Of a stretch of DNA of 64,000 nt, positions 10,144 to 19,248 are shown one piece after another. The stretch is from Bacteroidetes bacterium ADurb.Bin012 (GTDB taxonomy: Bacteria; Bacteroidota; Bacteroidia; Bacteroidales; TTA-H9): assembly GCA_002071415.1 (NCBI GenBank), contig MWFC01000002.1, positions 62,001 to 126,000 on the forward strand, given 5' to 3'. The notes under the pieces are model-generated. The model was not told the origin of the DNA. It saw only the letters and a program-made list of their open reading frames with translations, and made no database searches. Within the stretch, counting starts at the first letter, position 1. Each line of letters begins with the position of its first letter. Position numbers and translations under genes: made by a program.

Positions 10144-11040
10144 CTAATTGATATTCTGCCTGATATTTCTTTGTTTCCACGCATTTAGTGTATTCATCAA
10201 TAAACCGGCAATGGTCATATTCCCGACTCCACCCGGCACAGGCGTAATCCATTCAGCTTTTTTGCTTACCTCTTCGAAATCGACATCACCAACAATCATA
10301 TAGCCCTTTTCTTTGGTATTGTCGGGAATGCGATGAATTCCAACATCTATTACTACACTTCCTTCCTTCACCATATCGGCAGTAATAAAACGAGGTTTAC
10401 CTATGGCAATAATGAGTATATCGGCCGTAAGACAAATTTCTTTCAAATTCTGAGTGTAAGAATGGCAAAGTGTAACCGTAGCATTACCTGGTTTTGCCTT
10501 ACGGGAAAGTAAAATAGAGACAGGAGTACCGACAATCATGCTACGTCCCAACACCACACAATGCTTTCCTTTGGTTTCTATCTGATGACGCTCGAGCATT
10601 TGCATGATACCCAAAGGCGTAGCAGGTATAAAATTAGGTTGTCCCATCATCATTCTCCCTAAATTATAAGGATGAAATCCATCCACATCCTTATCAGGAG
10701 AAATGGAAAGAATAATCTTATTAGGATCGATTTGAGGTGGAAGAGGTAATTGCACGATAAATCCATCAATATCTTGGTCGTGGTTCAAAAAATCAATCAC
10801 CTGAAGCAACTCATTTTCAGTAAAATTTTCTGGATAATGATAGAGGGAAGAAGTAATGCCAACCTGGCGACAAGCTTTTTCCTTAGAGGCAACATACGAA
10901 AGGCTGGCCGGATCGTCTCCCACCAAAACGGCTGCCAGATGAGGCGGACGTTCATTACGGTCAATTATTTGGGATACTTCAGTTTTTATTTCTCCCTTAA
11001 TATTTGCAAATAAGGTTTTGCCATCGAGGAGTTTCATCAT
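10144..11040 (-). CDS. folD: Bifunctional methylene-THF dehydrogenase / methenyl-THF cyclohydrolase
   Basis: FolD interconverts 5,10-methylene-, 5,10-methenyl- and 10-formyl-tetrahydrofolate, feeding purine, thymidylate and initiator-formylation reactions. The 298-residue product has the catalytic YVASKEKACRQVGI region (YxxxK near residue 50), GFIVQLPLPPQID, PDKDVDGFHPYNLGRM, the Rossmann segment VVLGRSMIVGTPVSILL and the C-terminal TPVPGGVGNMTIAGLL. All are family hallmarks. A second in-frame ATG lies one codon in. The upstream gene ffh is on the same strand, 76 bases away. Confidence 0.96.
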   Translation of the reverse strand: MMKLLDGKTLFANIKGEIKTEVSQIIDRNERPPHLAAVLVGDDPASLSYVASKEKACRQVGITSSLYHYPENFTENELLQVIDFLNHDQDIDGFIVQLPLPPQIDPNKIILSISPDKDVDGFHPYNLGRMMMGQPNFIPATPLGIMQMLERHQIETKGKHCVVLGRSMIVGTPVSILLSRKAKPGNATVTLCHSYTQNLKEICLTADILIIAIGKPRFITADMVKEGSVVIDVGIHRIPDNTKEKGYMIVGDVDFEEVSKKAEWITPVPGGVGNMTIAGLLMNTLNAWKQRNIRQNIN

Positions 11041-11116
11041 GTTCGAATATTTATAACAAAGCTAACGAAAATTTGGTGAATTGTTGAATTGGAATTATTG
11101 GGGAATGTTCATCTGC

Positions 11117-12454
11117 TCAACGTTTTTTCTGTTGTTTCATATTCTTGAGCATTTGACGAGGACCGCCCGTGGTCACCATCTTCATCATTTTACGGGTTTC
11201 GTCGAATTGTTTCATTAGCCTGTTAACTTCGGTCACATCGGTTCCCGAGCCCATGGCAATTCGTTTACGGCGGCTTCCGTTGATGATGGCGGGATTTTGC
11301 CTTTCTTCTGGTGTCATCGAATGAATAATAGCTTCTATACTTTTGAAAGCATCATCGTCAACATCGAGGTCTTTCACCATTTTTCCCATACCAGGTATCA
11401 TTCCCATGAGGTCTTTTACATTCCCCATTTTTTTAATTTGATGAATTTGTTTGAGGAAATCATCGAAATTAAATTCGTCTTTGGCAATTTTACGTTGAAG
11501 TTTTTTGGCTTCTTCAGCGTCGAATTGTTCCTGAGCCTTTTCGACGAGTGAAACGATATCGCCCATGCCAAGAATACGGTCGGCCATACGCTCGGGATAG
11601 AACACATCAATGGCATCCATTTTTTCACCAAGTCCAACAAATTTAATGGGTTTATCCACCACAGCCCTAACGGTTAATGCCGCACCCCCTCGGGTATCCC
11701 CATCCAGTTTGGTAAGCACAACTCCATCATAATCGATCACCTCATTGAATGCTTTAGCAGTGTTTACGGCATCCTGGCCTGTCATGGCATCCACCACAAA
11801 AAGGGTTTCCTGAGGATTAACGGCTTTTTTAATGGCAGCAATCTCGTCCATCATCAGCTGATCAATAGCCAGACGGCCTGCTGTATCAATAATGACTACC
11901 TGATGGCCCGATTTATCACGTGCATAATTTACGGCGTTGCGAGCAATTTTTACCGGATCGGAATTGTTTTCTTCGGTATAAACTTCGACGTCAATTTGTT
12001 GGCCGAGCACATTCAACTGTTCGATAGCGGCAGGTCTATAAATATCGCAAGCCACCAAAAGAGGCGAACGACCATATTTGGTTTTCACATAATGGGCGAG
12101 TTTTGCCGAGAAGGTAGTTTTGCCCGAGCCCTGAAGCCCCGCCATCAATACTACTGCAGGATTACCTTTCAGGTTCAGGTCCGATTTCTGGCCACCCATC
12201 AGGGTAACCAACTCATCATGGACAATCTTTATCATCAATTGACTGGGTGAGATGGCCTTTAGAACATCCTGCCCTAAAGCCTTCTGCTTCACTTCATCAG
12301 TGAATTGCTTGGCTATTTTATAGCTGACGTCGGCATCGAGCAATGCTTTACGGATTTCTTTCACCGTATCGGCAACATTAATTTCGGTGATGCTTCCTTG
12401 ACCTCTAAGGACTTTAAAAGCACGGTCGAGTTTTTCAGTAAGACCCTCAAACAT
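11117..12454 (-). CDS. ffh: Signal recognition particle protein Ffh (SRP54)
   Basis: Ffh binds signal peptides as they leave the ribosome and, with 4.5S RNA and FtsY, delivers them to the membrane. The 445-residue product has the N domain (1-95), the G domain with GLQGSGKT at 106-113, DTAGR at 190-194 and TKLDGDTRGGA near 250, and a methionine-rich M domain (GMIPGMGKM, then MKQFDETRKMMKMV). The tail ends MKQQKKR. No SRP RNA gene was recognised nearby. fabD is 39 bases upstream on the same strand. Confidence 0.97.
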   Translation of the reverse strand: MFEGLTEKLDRAFKVLRGQGSITEINVADTVKEIRKALLDADVSYKIAKQFTDEVKQKALGQDVLKAISPSQLMIKIVHDELVTLMGGQKSDLNLKGNPAVVLMAGLQGSGKTTFSAKLAHYVKTKYGRSPLLVACDIYRPAAIEQLNVLGQQIDVEVYTEENNSDPVKIARNAVNYARDKSGHQVVIIDTAGRLAIDQLMMDEIAAIKKAVNPQETLFVVDAMTGQDAVNTAKAFNEVIDYDGVVLTKLDGDTRGGAALTVRAVVDKPIKFVGLGEKMDAIDVFYPERMADRILGMGDIVSLVEKAQEQFDAEEAKKLQRKIAKDEFNFDDFLKQIHQIKKMGNVKDLMGMIPGMGKMVKDLDVDDDAFKSIEAIIHSMTPEERQNPAIINGSRRKRIAMGSGTDVTEVNRLMKQFDETRKMMKMVTTGGPRQMLKNMKQQKKR

Positions 12455-12493
12455 AAATCAACGACATTAAGACAAATAATAAGAATTCATGTA

Positions 12494-13384
12494 TTACACC
12501 TCCCATTGAACACTCATGGCTTCGGCTTCTTTATCGATCTTTTTTACCAGACCCTGAAGTACGGTACCCGGGCCAACTTCGATAAATATCTTTGCTCCGT
12601 CGGCTATCATATTTTCTATAGTTTGTCTCCAGCGCACGGGAGCAGTTAGTTGTTTTATAAGATTAGCTTTAATGATTTCAGGGTCGGTAACAGGCTGGCC
12701 GGTAACATTCTGATAGATTGGGCAAATTCCCTTCACAAAACGTGTAGCCGAAATGGCTTCAGCCAGTTCGACACGTGCAGGTTCCATTAAAGGAGAATGA
12801 AAAGCCCCCCCCACTTTTAGAGAGAGAGTACGCTTGGCTCCAGCTTCCTTCAACTTCTCGCAAGCCATAGAAACTCCAACAATGCTGCCCGAAATCACGA
12901 TTTGTCCGGGACTGTTATAATTGGCAGGTACCACAATCTCATCGCTGATGCTGCGGCAAATCCTTTCCACATTGGAATCGTCCAGTCCGAGAATAGCGGC
13001 CATGGCCGAGGGATTCATCTCACAGGCTTTCTGCATGGCCATGGCTCTGGCATAGACTAATTTCAAACCATCTTCAAACGTCAATACCTTATTGGCCACC
13101 AAAGCCGAAAATTCGCCCAATGAATGACCCGCCACCATGTCGGGTTTAAACTCCTCACCCAAAACCCTGGCTAATATAACACTGTGTAGGAATATGGCTG
13201 GTTGAGTAACTTTGGTCTGCATGAGTTCGTCTTCACTACCCTGAAACATAATATCGGTAATTCGAAAACCAAGTTGAGAATTAGCTTTTTCGAAAAGCTC
13301 GCGCGCAAGCTCCGATTTTTCGTATAAATCTTTGCCCATACCGCTAAATTGAGCCCCTTGTCCAGGGAAAAGATATGCTTTCAT
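12494..13384 (-). CDS. fabD: Malonyl-CoA:ACP transacylase
   Basis: FabD moves malonyl groups from CoA to acyl carrier protein for fatty-acid elongation. The 296-residue product begins MKAYLFPGQGAQFSGMGKDL; the oxyanion-hole GQGAQ lies at residues 8-12, the nucleophile elbow GHSLGE places Ser88, and His196 sits in VGGAFHSPLM. These are the expected catalytic residues. It is divergent from frr and preceded by a good -7 box (13487-13494). Confidence 0.96.
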   Translation of the reverse strand: MKAYLFPGQGAQFSGMGKDLYEKSELARELFEKANSQLGFRITDIMFQGSEDELMQTKVTQPAIFLHSVILARVLGEEFKPDMVAGHSLGEFSALVANKVLTFEDGLKLVYARAMAMQKACEMNPSAMAAILGLDDSNVERICRSISDEIVVPANYNSPGQIVISGSIVGVSMACEKLKEAGAKRTLSLKVGGAFHSPLMEPARVELAEAISATRFVKGICPIYQNVTGQPVTDPEIIKANLIKQLTAPVRWRQTIENMIADGAKIFIEVGPGTVLQGLVKKIDKEAEAMSVQWEV

Positions 13385-13486
13385 GAAATGATAGGTTATG
13401 TTAAATTAAAGTGAAATTCGATTCTTCTAAATTTACTATTCAAATTCAGAAATATACTATTTCTTAATAATTTTGAAACGAGGCGG

Positions 13487-13494
13487 CAAAAGTA
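13487..13494 (-). promoter_or_regulatory. Bacteroidota -7 box upstream of fabD
   Basis: On the minus strand TACTTTTG (13494-13487) fits the TAnnTTTG element. No TTG stands exactly 19 bases upstream, so the -33 half is weak. Expected start near 13480 with a leader of about 95 bases to fabD; fabD and ffh could form one transcript from it. Confidence 0.5.
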
Positions 13495-13587
13495 AGAATA
13501 TTTTTCGAGCCGAATCCTTCTATGTAAATTTCGACCAGATTGGCAAATATTATATTTTTGCAATCGAAAATCAATGGAAGATTATTT

Positions 13588-14154
13588 ATGTTAAGCGAAG
13601 AAAGCGAATTTTGTTTGGAAGAAACACGTGAAAGCATGGATAATGCCCTTTTGCATTTCGAAAAAGAATTTCAGAAAATCAGGGCAGGCAAAGCCACACC
13701 TCAGATGCTCGATGGAGTGAAAGTGGATTATTACGGAGCAATCACTCCTATTGACAAGATAAGCAACATTACCACTCCCGATCCTCGCCAGATCATTGTT
13801 CAGCCGTGGGACAAAACGATGCTTGCACTCATCGAAAAGGCAATTCTTGCTGCAAATCTTGGTTTCAATCCCCAAAACAACGGAGAGGTTCTGCGAATCA
13901 TCGTTCCACCTCTTACCGAAGAAAGGCGCAGGGAACTGGTAAAAAAGGCAAAAGTTGAAGCCGAAAATGCAAAAGTTACGATTCGCAATATTCGTCGCAA
14001 TGCCATGGAAACTGCAAAAAAACTCAAAAAAGATGGCATACCCGAAGATGAAATCGATCAGTTGGAAGAAGAAATCCAGAAAATAACCGACGCATACATC
14101 GAAAAAATCGATAAAGCATTCGAAATAAAAGAAAAAGACATTATGACTGTGTGA
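13588..14154 (+). CDS. frr: Ribosome recycling factor
   Basis: RRF splits post-termination ribosomes together with EF-G. I start it at the ATG at 13588, giving 188 residues, because family members are about 185 long; an upstream TTG at 13540 would add an unconserved stretch. Visible hallmarks are HFEKEFQKIRAGKATPQML, GVKVDYYG, ISNITTPDPRQIIVQPWD, PPLTEERRRELVKKAK and the C-terminal coiled-coil helix ending AFEIKEKDIMTV. A -7-like TATTTTTG precedes the start at about 13553. Confidence 0.95.
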   Translation: MLSEESEFCLEETRESMDNALLHFEKEFQKIRAGKATPQMLDGVKVDYYGAITPIDKISNITTPDPRQIIVQPWDKTMLALIEKAILAANLGFNPQNNGEVLRIIVPPLTEERRRELVKKAKVEAENAKVTIRNIRRNAMETAKKLKKDGIPEDEIDQLEEEIQKITDAYIEKIDKAFEIKEKDIMTV

Positions 14155-14196
14155 GTCGAAAGTCTAAAATTTTTACCTCACTCCATTGTTTCGTTT

Positions 14197-15213
14197 TTAT
14201 TCCCCACAGTTACGACAAATCTCATAAACATCTCTCGATTTCATCACATTTTGACGAAATATTGTAGCATTTGGGCTTGTCCATATAGTTTTAACCTGAG
14301 TTGAAGAATCGAGAAGCCCATAAGAATGGACAGCATCTTTATCATAACAACACGGAATCAGTCTACCATCCCAGGTAATCACTGACCCTTGCCACATTCT
14401 CCTGCAGCCTCTTTTACGACGGTTCTTCATGAGCAATAAACTATCTTCTCCTTTAATATATCGTGCAAATTCAGGTATATCCGTAAGAAGACCATTCTCA
14501 TCCCCAGGACTGTAGATTTGAGCTGATTTAAGTTCTACCGCATCGACCCCTAATTGTTTCCCCAGGCTTTGAATTTTATTTATTTGGTGTTGGTTATGTT
14601 TCATTACGATAAACTGTAACCTGATAAAAGGATTTTTTCGATTCGAACGTTTTCGGGCGGCTACAAGCTGCCGTATTCCTTCGGTGGCTTTATCGAAACT
14701 TCCACCTTTTCTATATTTTTCATAAGTAAGGGAATCGGTTCCATCGAGTGAAATCACAATCTCGTCCAAACCTGCCATTATAATATTCTCAGACAGTTCG
14801 GAAGTTAAAAAATGTGCATTGGTAGAAGTGATGGTATAAATTCTCTTTTGATGAGCCATTTTTACCATAGCAGCAAAATCTTCGTTCAAAAGAGGTTCAC
14901 CCTGAAAATACAGAATCAGATAAAAAAGTTCGGGAGAAGATTCATCGAGCCATTGTGCGTAATCATGAAGGCGAAGCAAGCCTGCCGAACGCGTAAGGCT
15001 ATGGCTGCCGACAGGACATTCGGGACAATGCAGATTACATATACCCGAAGCTTCAATAGAAAGTGTCCATGGAAAACCCCAATGGATATATCTATCAAAC
15101 CATTGGGAGATGGAATAACTTGCGTAATTTTTCAGGAAATTCCAAGAACGTCGAAAAGTGAGGCAACGTATGAGCCTGATCCATGAAAAAATGCGCATCA
15201 AATTCATCATCAA
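14197..15213 (-). CDS. Radical SAM protein with SPASM domain
   Basis: The 338-residue product has the radical-SAM cluster motif CNLHCPEC at Cys59, Cys63 and Cys66, followed by a half TIM barrel with FQGEPLLNEDF and EIVISLDGTDSLTYEKYRKGG. The C-terminal part has the SPASM cysteine pattern (GCRRMW, IPCCYDKD, EICRNCGE), which binds one or two more 4Fe-4S clusters. It therefore generates a 5'-deoxyadenosyl radical to modify an unidentified substrate. Its start overlaps the end of the AI-2E-type transporter gene by 4 bases, so the two are co-translated. No precursor peptide gene is visible beside it. The N-terminal ~50 residues are basic and possibly membrane-associated. Confidence 0.8.
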   Translation of the reverse strand: MMMNLMRIFSWIRLIRCLTFRRSWNFLKNYASYSISQWFDRYIHWGFPWTLSIEASGICNLHCPECPVGSHSLTRSAGLLRLHDYAQWLDESSPELFYLILYFQGEPLLNEDFAAMVKMAHQKRIYTITSTNAHFLTSELSENIIMAGLDEIVISLDGTDSLTYEKYRKGGSFDKATEGIRQLVAARKRSNRKNPFIRLQFIVMKHNQHQINKIQSLGKQLGVDAVELKSAQIYSPGDENGLLTDIPEFARYIKGEDSLLLMKNRRKRGCRRMWQGSVITWDGRLIPCCYDKDAVHSYGLLDSSTQVKTIWTSPNATIFRQNVMKSRDVYEICRNCGE

Positions 15214-16304
15214 AGATTTCGTGTAAGTTTATCCATCAGGTCGAAACTGCTCAAAAACTCCTTTCCCACTATACGAATCAAAGTATAAGCCGGAACGGCC
15301 AGAATCATTCCTATTATCCCTCCAACCGAACCGCCCATCATCATAATCAAGAAAATCTCGATGGGATGAGCATTTACTCTTTTAGAATAAATCTGAGGTT
15401 GCAGCACAAAATTATCCACCATATTAACTGCTATAAAAACTCCAACCACAATGAGGGGTTGAACCCAGAAGGTGGCATATGAACCCTCAGCCAGCACCCA
15501 GAACAGTGTAAGCAATACTCCGAGTGCGCCACCAATGAAAGGTCCCAGATAGGGTATCAAATTGAAAAATCCACCTATAAAACCTATCAATAATGCATTG
15601 GGGATTCCAGCAATCATCATCCCTACCGAAAGAAGAACCATCATGATAAATACTTCTAAAAACAGGCCACCAACATATCTTCCCAACAAATCTCTACTGG
15701 TATTCAGTACACTAATAGCTCTCGTTTCATATTCATAAGGCACAAACAGAAGAAAAAGTTGCATTAATAACTTATCATCTCGCAAAAAGAAAAATGTAAG
15801 AAAAGCTACTGCAAAAGCTCCTACGGCAAAAGAAGATACAAATCCCGTAAGGCTTCCCAATAATTTATAAATAGAACTAAACTCAAAAATATCACCCAAT
15901 CGTTGAACAATCGCCTGTTCCAGATTCTCGCCAGAAGGTAGAAGGTGATATTGATGAAGGAAATTTTCGATATCCTCGAGTAAAGGAGCCAAATTAACTG
16001 CCAGCGTATTAAAATCAATTTTGGTAATTACAAGAGCCTGCTGGTAAACTATAGCCACAAACCCATACAATAAAATGACAACAACTAAAATAAGAATCAG
16101 CAAAGTAATCAAGGAGGATGCCCAGGCTGGAAGCCTGAATCTTTTGAAACCTGCCCCTCTTAATTTTCTTTCGATAGGCCTACCCAACAGTGTAAAAACC
16201 CCTGCAATGCCAATGTACCAAAAAACAAAGGTGAAATAATAAATCAAAACCACTATAATCAGCAGGGTAAGGACTAACATCCAGCGCCTTGAATGTGAAG
16301 CCAT
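15210..16304 (-). CDS. AI-2E family (PerM-like) membrane transporter
   Basis: A 364-residue integral membrane protein with about eight hydrophobic segments, beginning with two near the N-terminus (LVLTLLIIVVLIYYFTFVF). The central soluble part and the conserved C-terminal half, including GFFNLIPYLGPFIGGALG and DNFVLQPQIYSKRVNAHP, are typical of the AI-2E/PerM family. Members have been linked to autoinducer-2 export or Na+/H+ antiport; the substrate here is unknown. It overlaps the SPASM radical SAM gene by 4 bases, so a functional link is possible. Confidence 0.85.
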   Translation of the reverse strand: MASHSRRWMLVLTLLIIVVLIYYFTFVFWYIGIAGVFTLLGRPIERKLRGAGFKRFRLPAWASSLITLLILILVVVILLYGFVAIVYQQALVITKIDFNTLAVNLAPLLEDIENFLHQYHLLPSGENLEQAIVQRLGDIFEFSSIYKLLGSLTGFVSSFAVGAFAVAFLTFFFLRDDKLLMQLFLLFVPYEYETRAISVLNTSRDLLGRYVGGLFLEVFIMMVLLSVGMMIAGIPNALLIGFIGGFFNLIPYLGPFIGGALGVLLTLFWVLAEGSYATFWVQPLIVVGVFIAVNMVDNFVLQPQIYSKRVNAHPIEIFLIMMMGGSVGGIIGMILAVPAYTLIRIVGKEFLSSFDLMDKLTRNL

Positions 16305-16371
16305 CGAGATTAGCTTTATAGGAAGCGGTTTATTCAGGGCAAAGATAATCGAGCTTTATCAAACCACAAAA

Positions 16372-16407
16372 GATAAAAACCTCCCATGAGTATTCGAGGG
16401 GAGGTTT
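16372..16407 (-). terminator. Intrinsic terminator after tpx
   Basis: A perfect 9-base-pair stem, AAACCTCCC (16377-16385) with GGGAGGTTT (16399-16407), encloses a 13-base loop. On the minus strand it is followed by a T-rich run, as expected for a terminator of tpx, whose stop codon is 24 bases before. The plus-strand side is less T-rich. Confidence 0.75.
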
Positions 16408-16430
16408 ATCAGAAATGCACGGAAAAATTC

Positions 16431-16943
16431 TCAGATTAATTTACGGGCTGCAGCTATTGCCGCATCATAGTCAGGATGATGGGTATTTTCCTTCACGTAC
16501 TCTATATAACGGATGATGCCCTCCCTATCGATCACAACGATTCCACGGTTGAGTAAACGCAGCTCTTCTATCAAAAAACCATATTTCAAGCCGAAATCGG
16601 TATCTTTATGATCGGATAGAGTGATGACCTTATCGATGCCTTCTGCGGCACAAAATCTTCCCAAAGCGAAAGGAAGGTCGCAGGAGATGGTAAGGATAAC
16701 AACCTCGCCCAAAGAAGCAGCTTCGGTATTGAAACGTCGGGTCTGGGCAGCACATACACCTGTATCTACCGAGGGTACACTGCTGATGATAATCACTTTA
16801 CCCTTGAAATCGCTCAGATTTACAGGTTTTGAATCGGCGGCTAAAGCAGTGAAATTAGGAGCAATCTCACCTGGCTGCACCATATCGCCCAGTAGTGTCA
16901 CCGGCTTGCCCATGAAAGTAGTGATCCCTTTATTCTTTTTCAT
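16431..16943 (-). CDS. tpx: Thiol peroxidase (atypical 2-Cys peroxiredoxin)
   Basis: Tpx reduces hydrogen peroxide and lipid hydroperoxides using thioredoxin. The 170-residue product contains PSVDTGVCAAQTRRFN with the peroxidatic Cys64 and Thr61, and the resolving Cys98 in ALGRFCAAEG. Both catalytic cysteines are at the spacing of E. coli Tpx. An unusual extra cysteine, Cys88, replaces the alanine of the family's ISADLPFA motif. It is monocistronic, divergent from htpG and closed by a strong terminator. Confidence 0.95.
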   Translation of the reverse strand: MKKNKGITTFMGKPVTLLGDMVQPGEIAPNFTALAADSKPVNLSDFKGKVIIISSVPSVDTGVCAAQTRRFNTEAASLGEVVILTISCDLPFALGRFCAAEGIDKVITLSDHKDTDFGLKYGFLIEELRLLNRGIVVIDREGIIRYIEYVKENTHHPDYDAAIAAARKLI

Positions 16944-17151
16944 GATGGGTCAAATTAAATTGATATTATTAAGATATATGAAATAAACAAAAATTTCCAA
17001 TGAAAGTTCAGGTAAAAAAACAAAATATAGGCACATTCCTTTAATCCACGAAATCGAAATCCTCGTCATTCTTAAAATATCGAATAAGAACCTAATTCGT
17101 CTGATGACATCCAACAAAACAACCTTGCCATTTTGTCAGAGTATATCGGGC

Positions 17152-17166
17152 TGGCACAGGCTTTGC
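17152..17166 (+). promoter_or_regulatory. Sigma-54 (RpoN) promoter of htpG
   Basis: TGGCAC at 17152-17157 and TTGC at 17163-17166 give the sigma-54 layout TGGCAC-N5-TTGC, with GG and GC exactly 10 bases apart. Transcription would start about 17177, some 20 bases before the htpG ATG at 17198. The match to consensus is complete in the -24 and -12 cores, and the position relative to the gene is right. An enhancer-binding activator would be required; none is in the window. Confidence 0.7.
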
Positions 17167-17197
17167 CAATGGAATAGCGTTTCAAAAAATGTCAATT

Positions 17198-19105
17198 ATG
17201 GCTACACAGCAAAAGGGTAAAATCAACGTACAAACCGAGAATATTTTTCCCATCATTAAGAAGTTTCTGTATTCGGAACATGAGATTTTTTTACGTGAAC
17301 TTATCTCGAATGCAGTAGATGCGACCACGAAATTGAAGGCACTGGCTTCGATAGGCGAATTTAAAGGGGAGTTGGGCGATCTTCGTATAGAAGTAAAAGT
17401 AGATAAAAAGAAAAAAACTCTCACCGTATCCGATAAAGGCATAGGCATGACAGCCGAAGAAATAGACAAGTATATTAATCAAATTGCATTTTCGAGTGCC
17501 GAAGAATTTATCAGCCGCTTCAAGGATAAGAACGATACCGAAGTCAGTCAGTTAATCGGGCATTTTGGTCTGGGATTTTATTCGGCATTTATGGTAGCCG
17601 ATAAGGTAAGGATAGAAAGTTTATCGTGGACAGAAGGAGCTGAAGCTGTGGTCTGGGAATGCGACGGTTCGCCCGAATATGCGATGAAACCCTCAAATAA
17701 AAAAACTCGTGGGACCGATGTAACCCTATATATAAATAAAGATAACGAAGAATTTCTCGACGAGTACAGGGTTCTGGAACTATTGAAGAAATATTGCCGT
17801 TTTCTTCCGATCGAGATCGTTTTTGGAACCGAAAAAGTAAGAGAAAAGGTAGAAGGCGAAAAAGACAAAGACGGCAACGATGTTTACAAGGAAGTCGAAA
17901 AACCTCGCATCATCAATAACACCAAACCCGCCTGGACAAAAAAACCTTCGGAACTCACCGACGAGGACTATAAAAATTTCTATCGTGAGCTCTATCCTAT
18001 GAATTTCGAAGAACCTTTGTTTTGGATTCATTTGAATGTGGATTATCCTTTTAAACTCACTGGAATTTTATATTTCCCGAAAATCAAGGAAAGAATCGAG
18101 GTTCAGAAAGAAAAGATACAGCTTTACTGCAATCAAGTATTTGTAACCGATAGCGTGGAAGGCATTGTACCCGAATTTCTTACACTTTTGCATGGTGTCA
18201 TTGACTCGCCCGATATACCTTTGAACGTTTCCCGCAGCTACCTTCAAAGCGATCCTCAGGTAAAGAAGATTTCTAACCATATTATGAAAAAAGTGGCCGA
18301 TAAGTTAGAGGAAATCTTCAAGAATAACCGTGAAGAATTCGAGAAAAAATGGGACGATATCAAAGTCTTTATACAATATGGAATGATTACTGAACCAAAA
18401 TTCTACGAAAGAGCCGAAAAATTCTACCTCTTCAAGGATATCGACCATAAATATTACACTTTCGAAGAATACAAAGCCTTGATAAAACCTTTGCAAACCG
18501 ATAAGGAAAAAAATCTGGTATATATATACAGCAATAATCCGGAAACCGAATATGTATTCATTTCGGCTGCAAAAGAAAAAGGCTACAATATTTTGCTTAT
18601 GGATGGAATCCTCGACAACCATTTCATCAATCATCTCGAGATGAAATTCGACAAATGCAGGTTTGTAAGAGTAGATTCTGATGTCATCGAAAAACTGATT
18701 CCCAAGGAAGAAGAAAGCATTTCTAAGTTAACTGAAGAACAAAAAGAAAACCTGAAAAAGCTTTTCGAAGAAGTCATCGACAAAAATAATTTCACTCTCG
18801 TGCTCGAGAATCTGTCGGAGAGCGACCTACCTGTTTTCATCACCAAGCCTGAATACATGCGGCGTATGAAGGATATGTCAGCCTTGGGAGGGGGCATGTC
18901 CTATATGGATGCTCTTCCTGATCAGTTCAATCTGGTAATTAATACCAATCACCCGGCTATTCTGCATATTCTCGACGAAAACGACGAGGAGAAACGCAAG
19001 AATCTGGCTCATCAACTGAAAGATCTGGCTATGCTGCAACAAGGCCTTTTAAAAGGCGAAGCGCTGACCGATTTTGTAAAACGTTCGGTAGAATTCATTC
19101 GCTAA
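17198..19105 (+). CDS. htpG: Molecular chaperone HtpG (Hsp90)
   Basis: HtpG is the bacterial Hsp90, an ATP-dependent dimeric chaperone. From the ATG at 17198 it has 635 residues; another ATG lies 9 bases upstream. The GHKL ATPase domain shows ELISNAVDA (catalytic Glu34, Asn38), DKGIGMT at 79-85 and GHFGLGFYSAFMVADKV from 121. The middle domain has the catalytic-loop LNVSRSYLQSD and the C-terminal dimerisation domain is intact. A highly charged linker (GEKDKDGNDVYKEVEK) separates the N and middle domains. The gene stands alone, with a sigma-54 site directly upstream. Confidence 0.96.
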   Translation: MATQQKGKINVQTENIFPIIKKFLYSEHEIFLRELISNAVDATTKLKALASIGEFKGELGDLRIEVKVDKKKKTLTVSDKGIGMTAEEIDKYINQIAFSSAEEFISRFKDKNDTEVSQLIGHFGLGFYSAFMVADKVRIESLSWTEGAEAVVWECDGSPEYAMKPSNKKTRGTDVTLYINKDNEEFLDEYRVLELLKKYCRFLPIEIVFGTEKVREKVEGEKDKDGNDVYKEVEKPRIINNTKPAWTKKPSELTDEDYKNFYRELYPMNFEEPLFWIHLNVDYPFKLTGILYFPKIKERIEVQKEKIQLYCNQVFVTDSVEGIVPEFLTLLHGVIDSPDIPLNVSRSYLQSDPQVKKISNHIMKKVADKLEEIFKNNREEFEKKWDDIKVFIQYGMITEPKFYERAEKFYLFKDIDHKYYTFEEYKALIKPLQTDKEKNLVYIYSNNPETEYVFISAAKEKGYNILLMDGILDNHFINHLEMKFDKCRFVRVDSDVIEKLIPKEEESISKLTEEQKENLKKLFEEVIDKNNFTLVLENLSESDLPVFITKPEYMRRMKDMSALGGGMSYMDALPDQFNLVINTNHPAILHILDENDEEKRKNLAHQLKDLAMLQQGLLKGEALTDFVKRSVEFIR

Positions 19106-19177
19106 AAAACCCTCCAACTTGCCAAGAAAAAACGATTGACTCAATAAGAGGATGATTCATCTCTGATTTTGATTTTT

Positions 19178-19208
19178 TTTGACTTCAAATACAAAAAGAG
19201 TACTTTTG
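19178..19208 (+). promoter_or_regulatory. Bacteroidota promoter of the lemA cluster
   Basis: TTTG at 19178-19181, 19 bases, then TACTTTTG at 19201-19208: a full match to the TTTG-N19-TAnnTTTG consensus of the phylum's primary sigma factor. The start would be near 19215, giving a leader of about 34 bases to lemA. Confidence 0.8.
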
Positions 19209-19248
19209 TAGGAAGTAATTCTTCAAAATAACCTTTAAATTCAAATTT

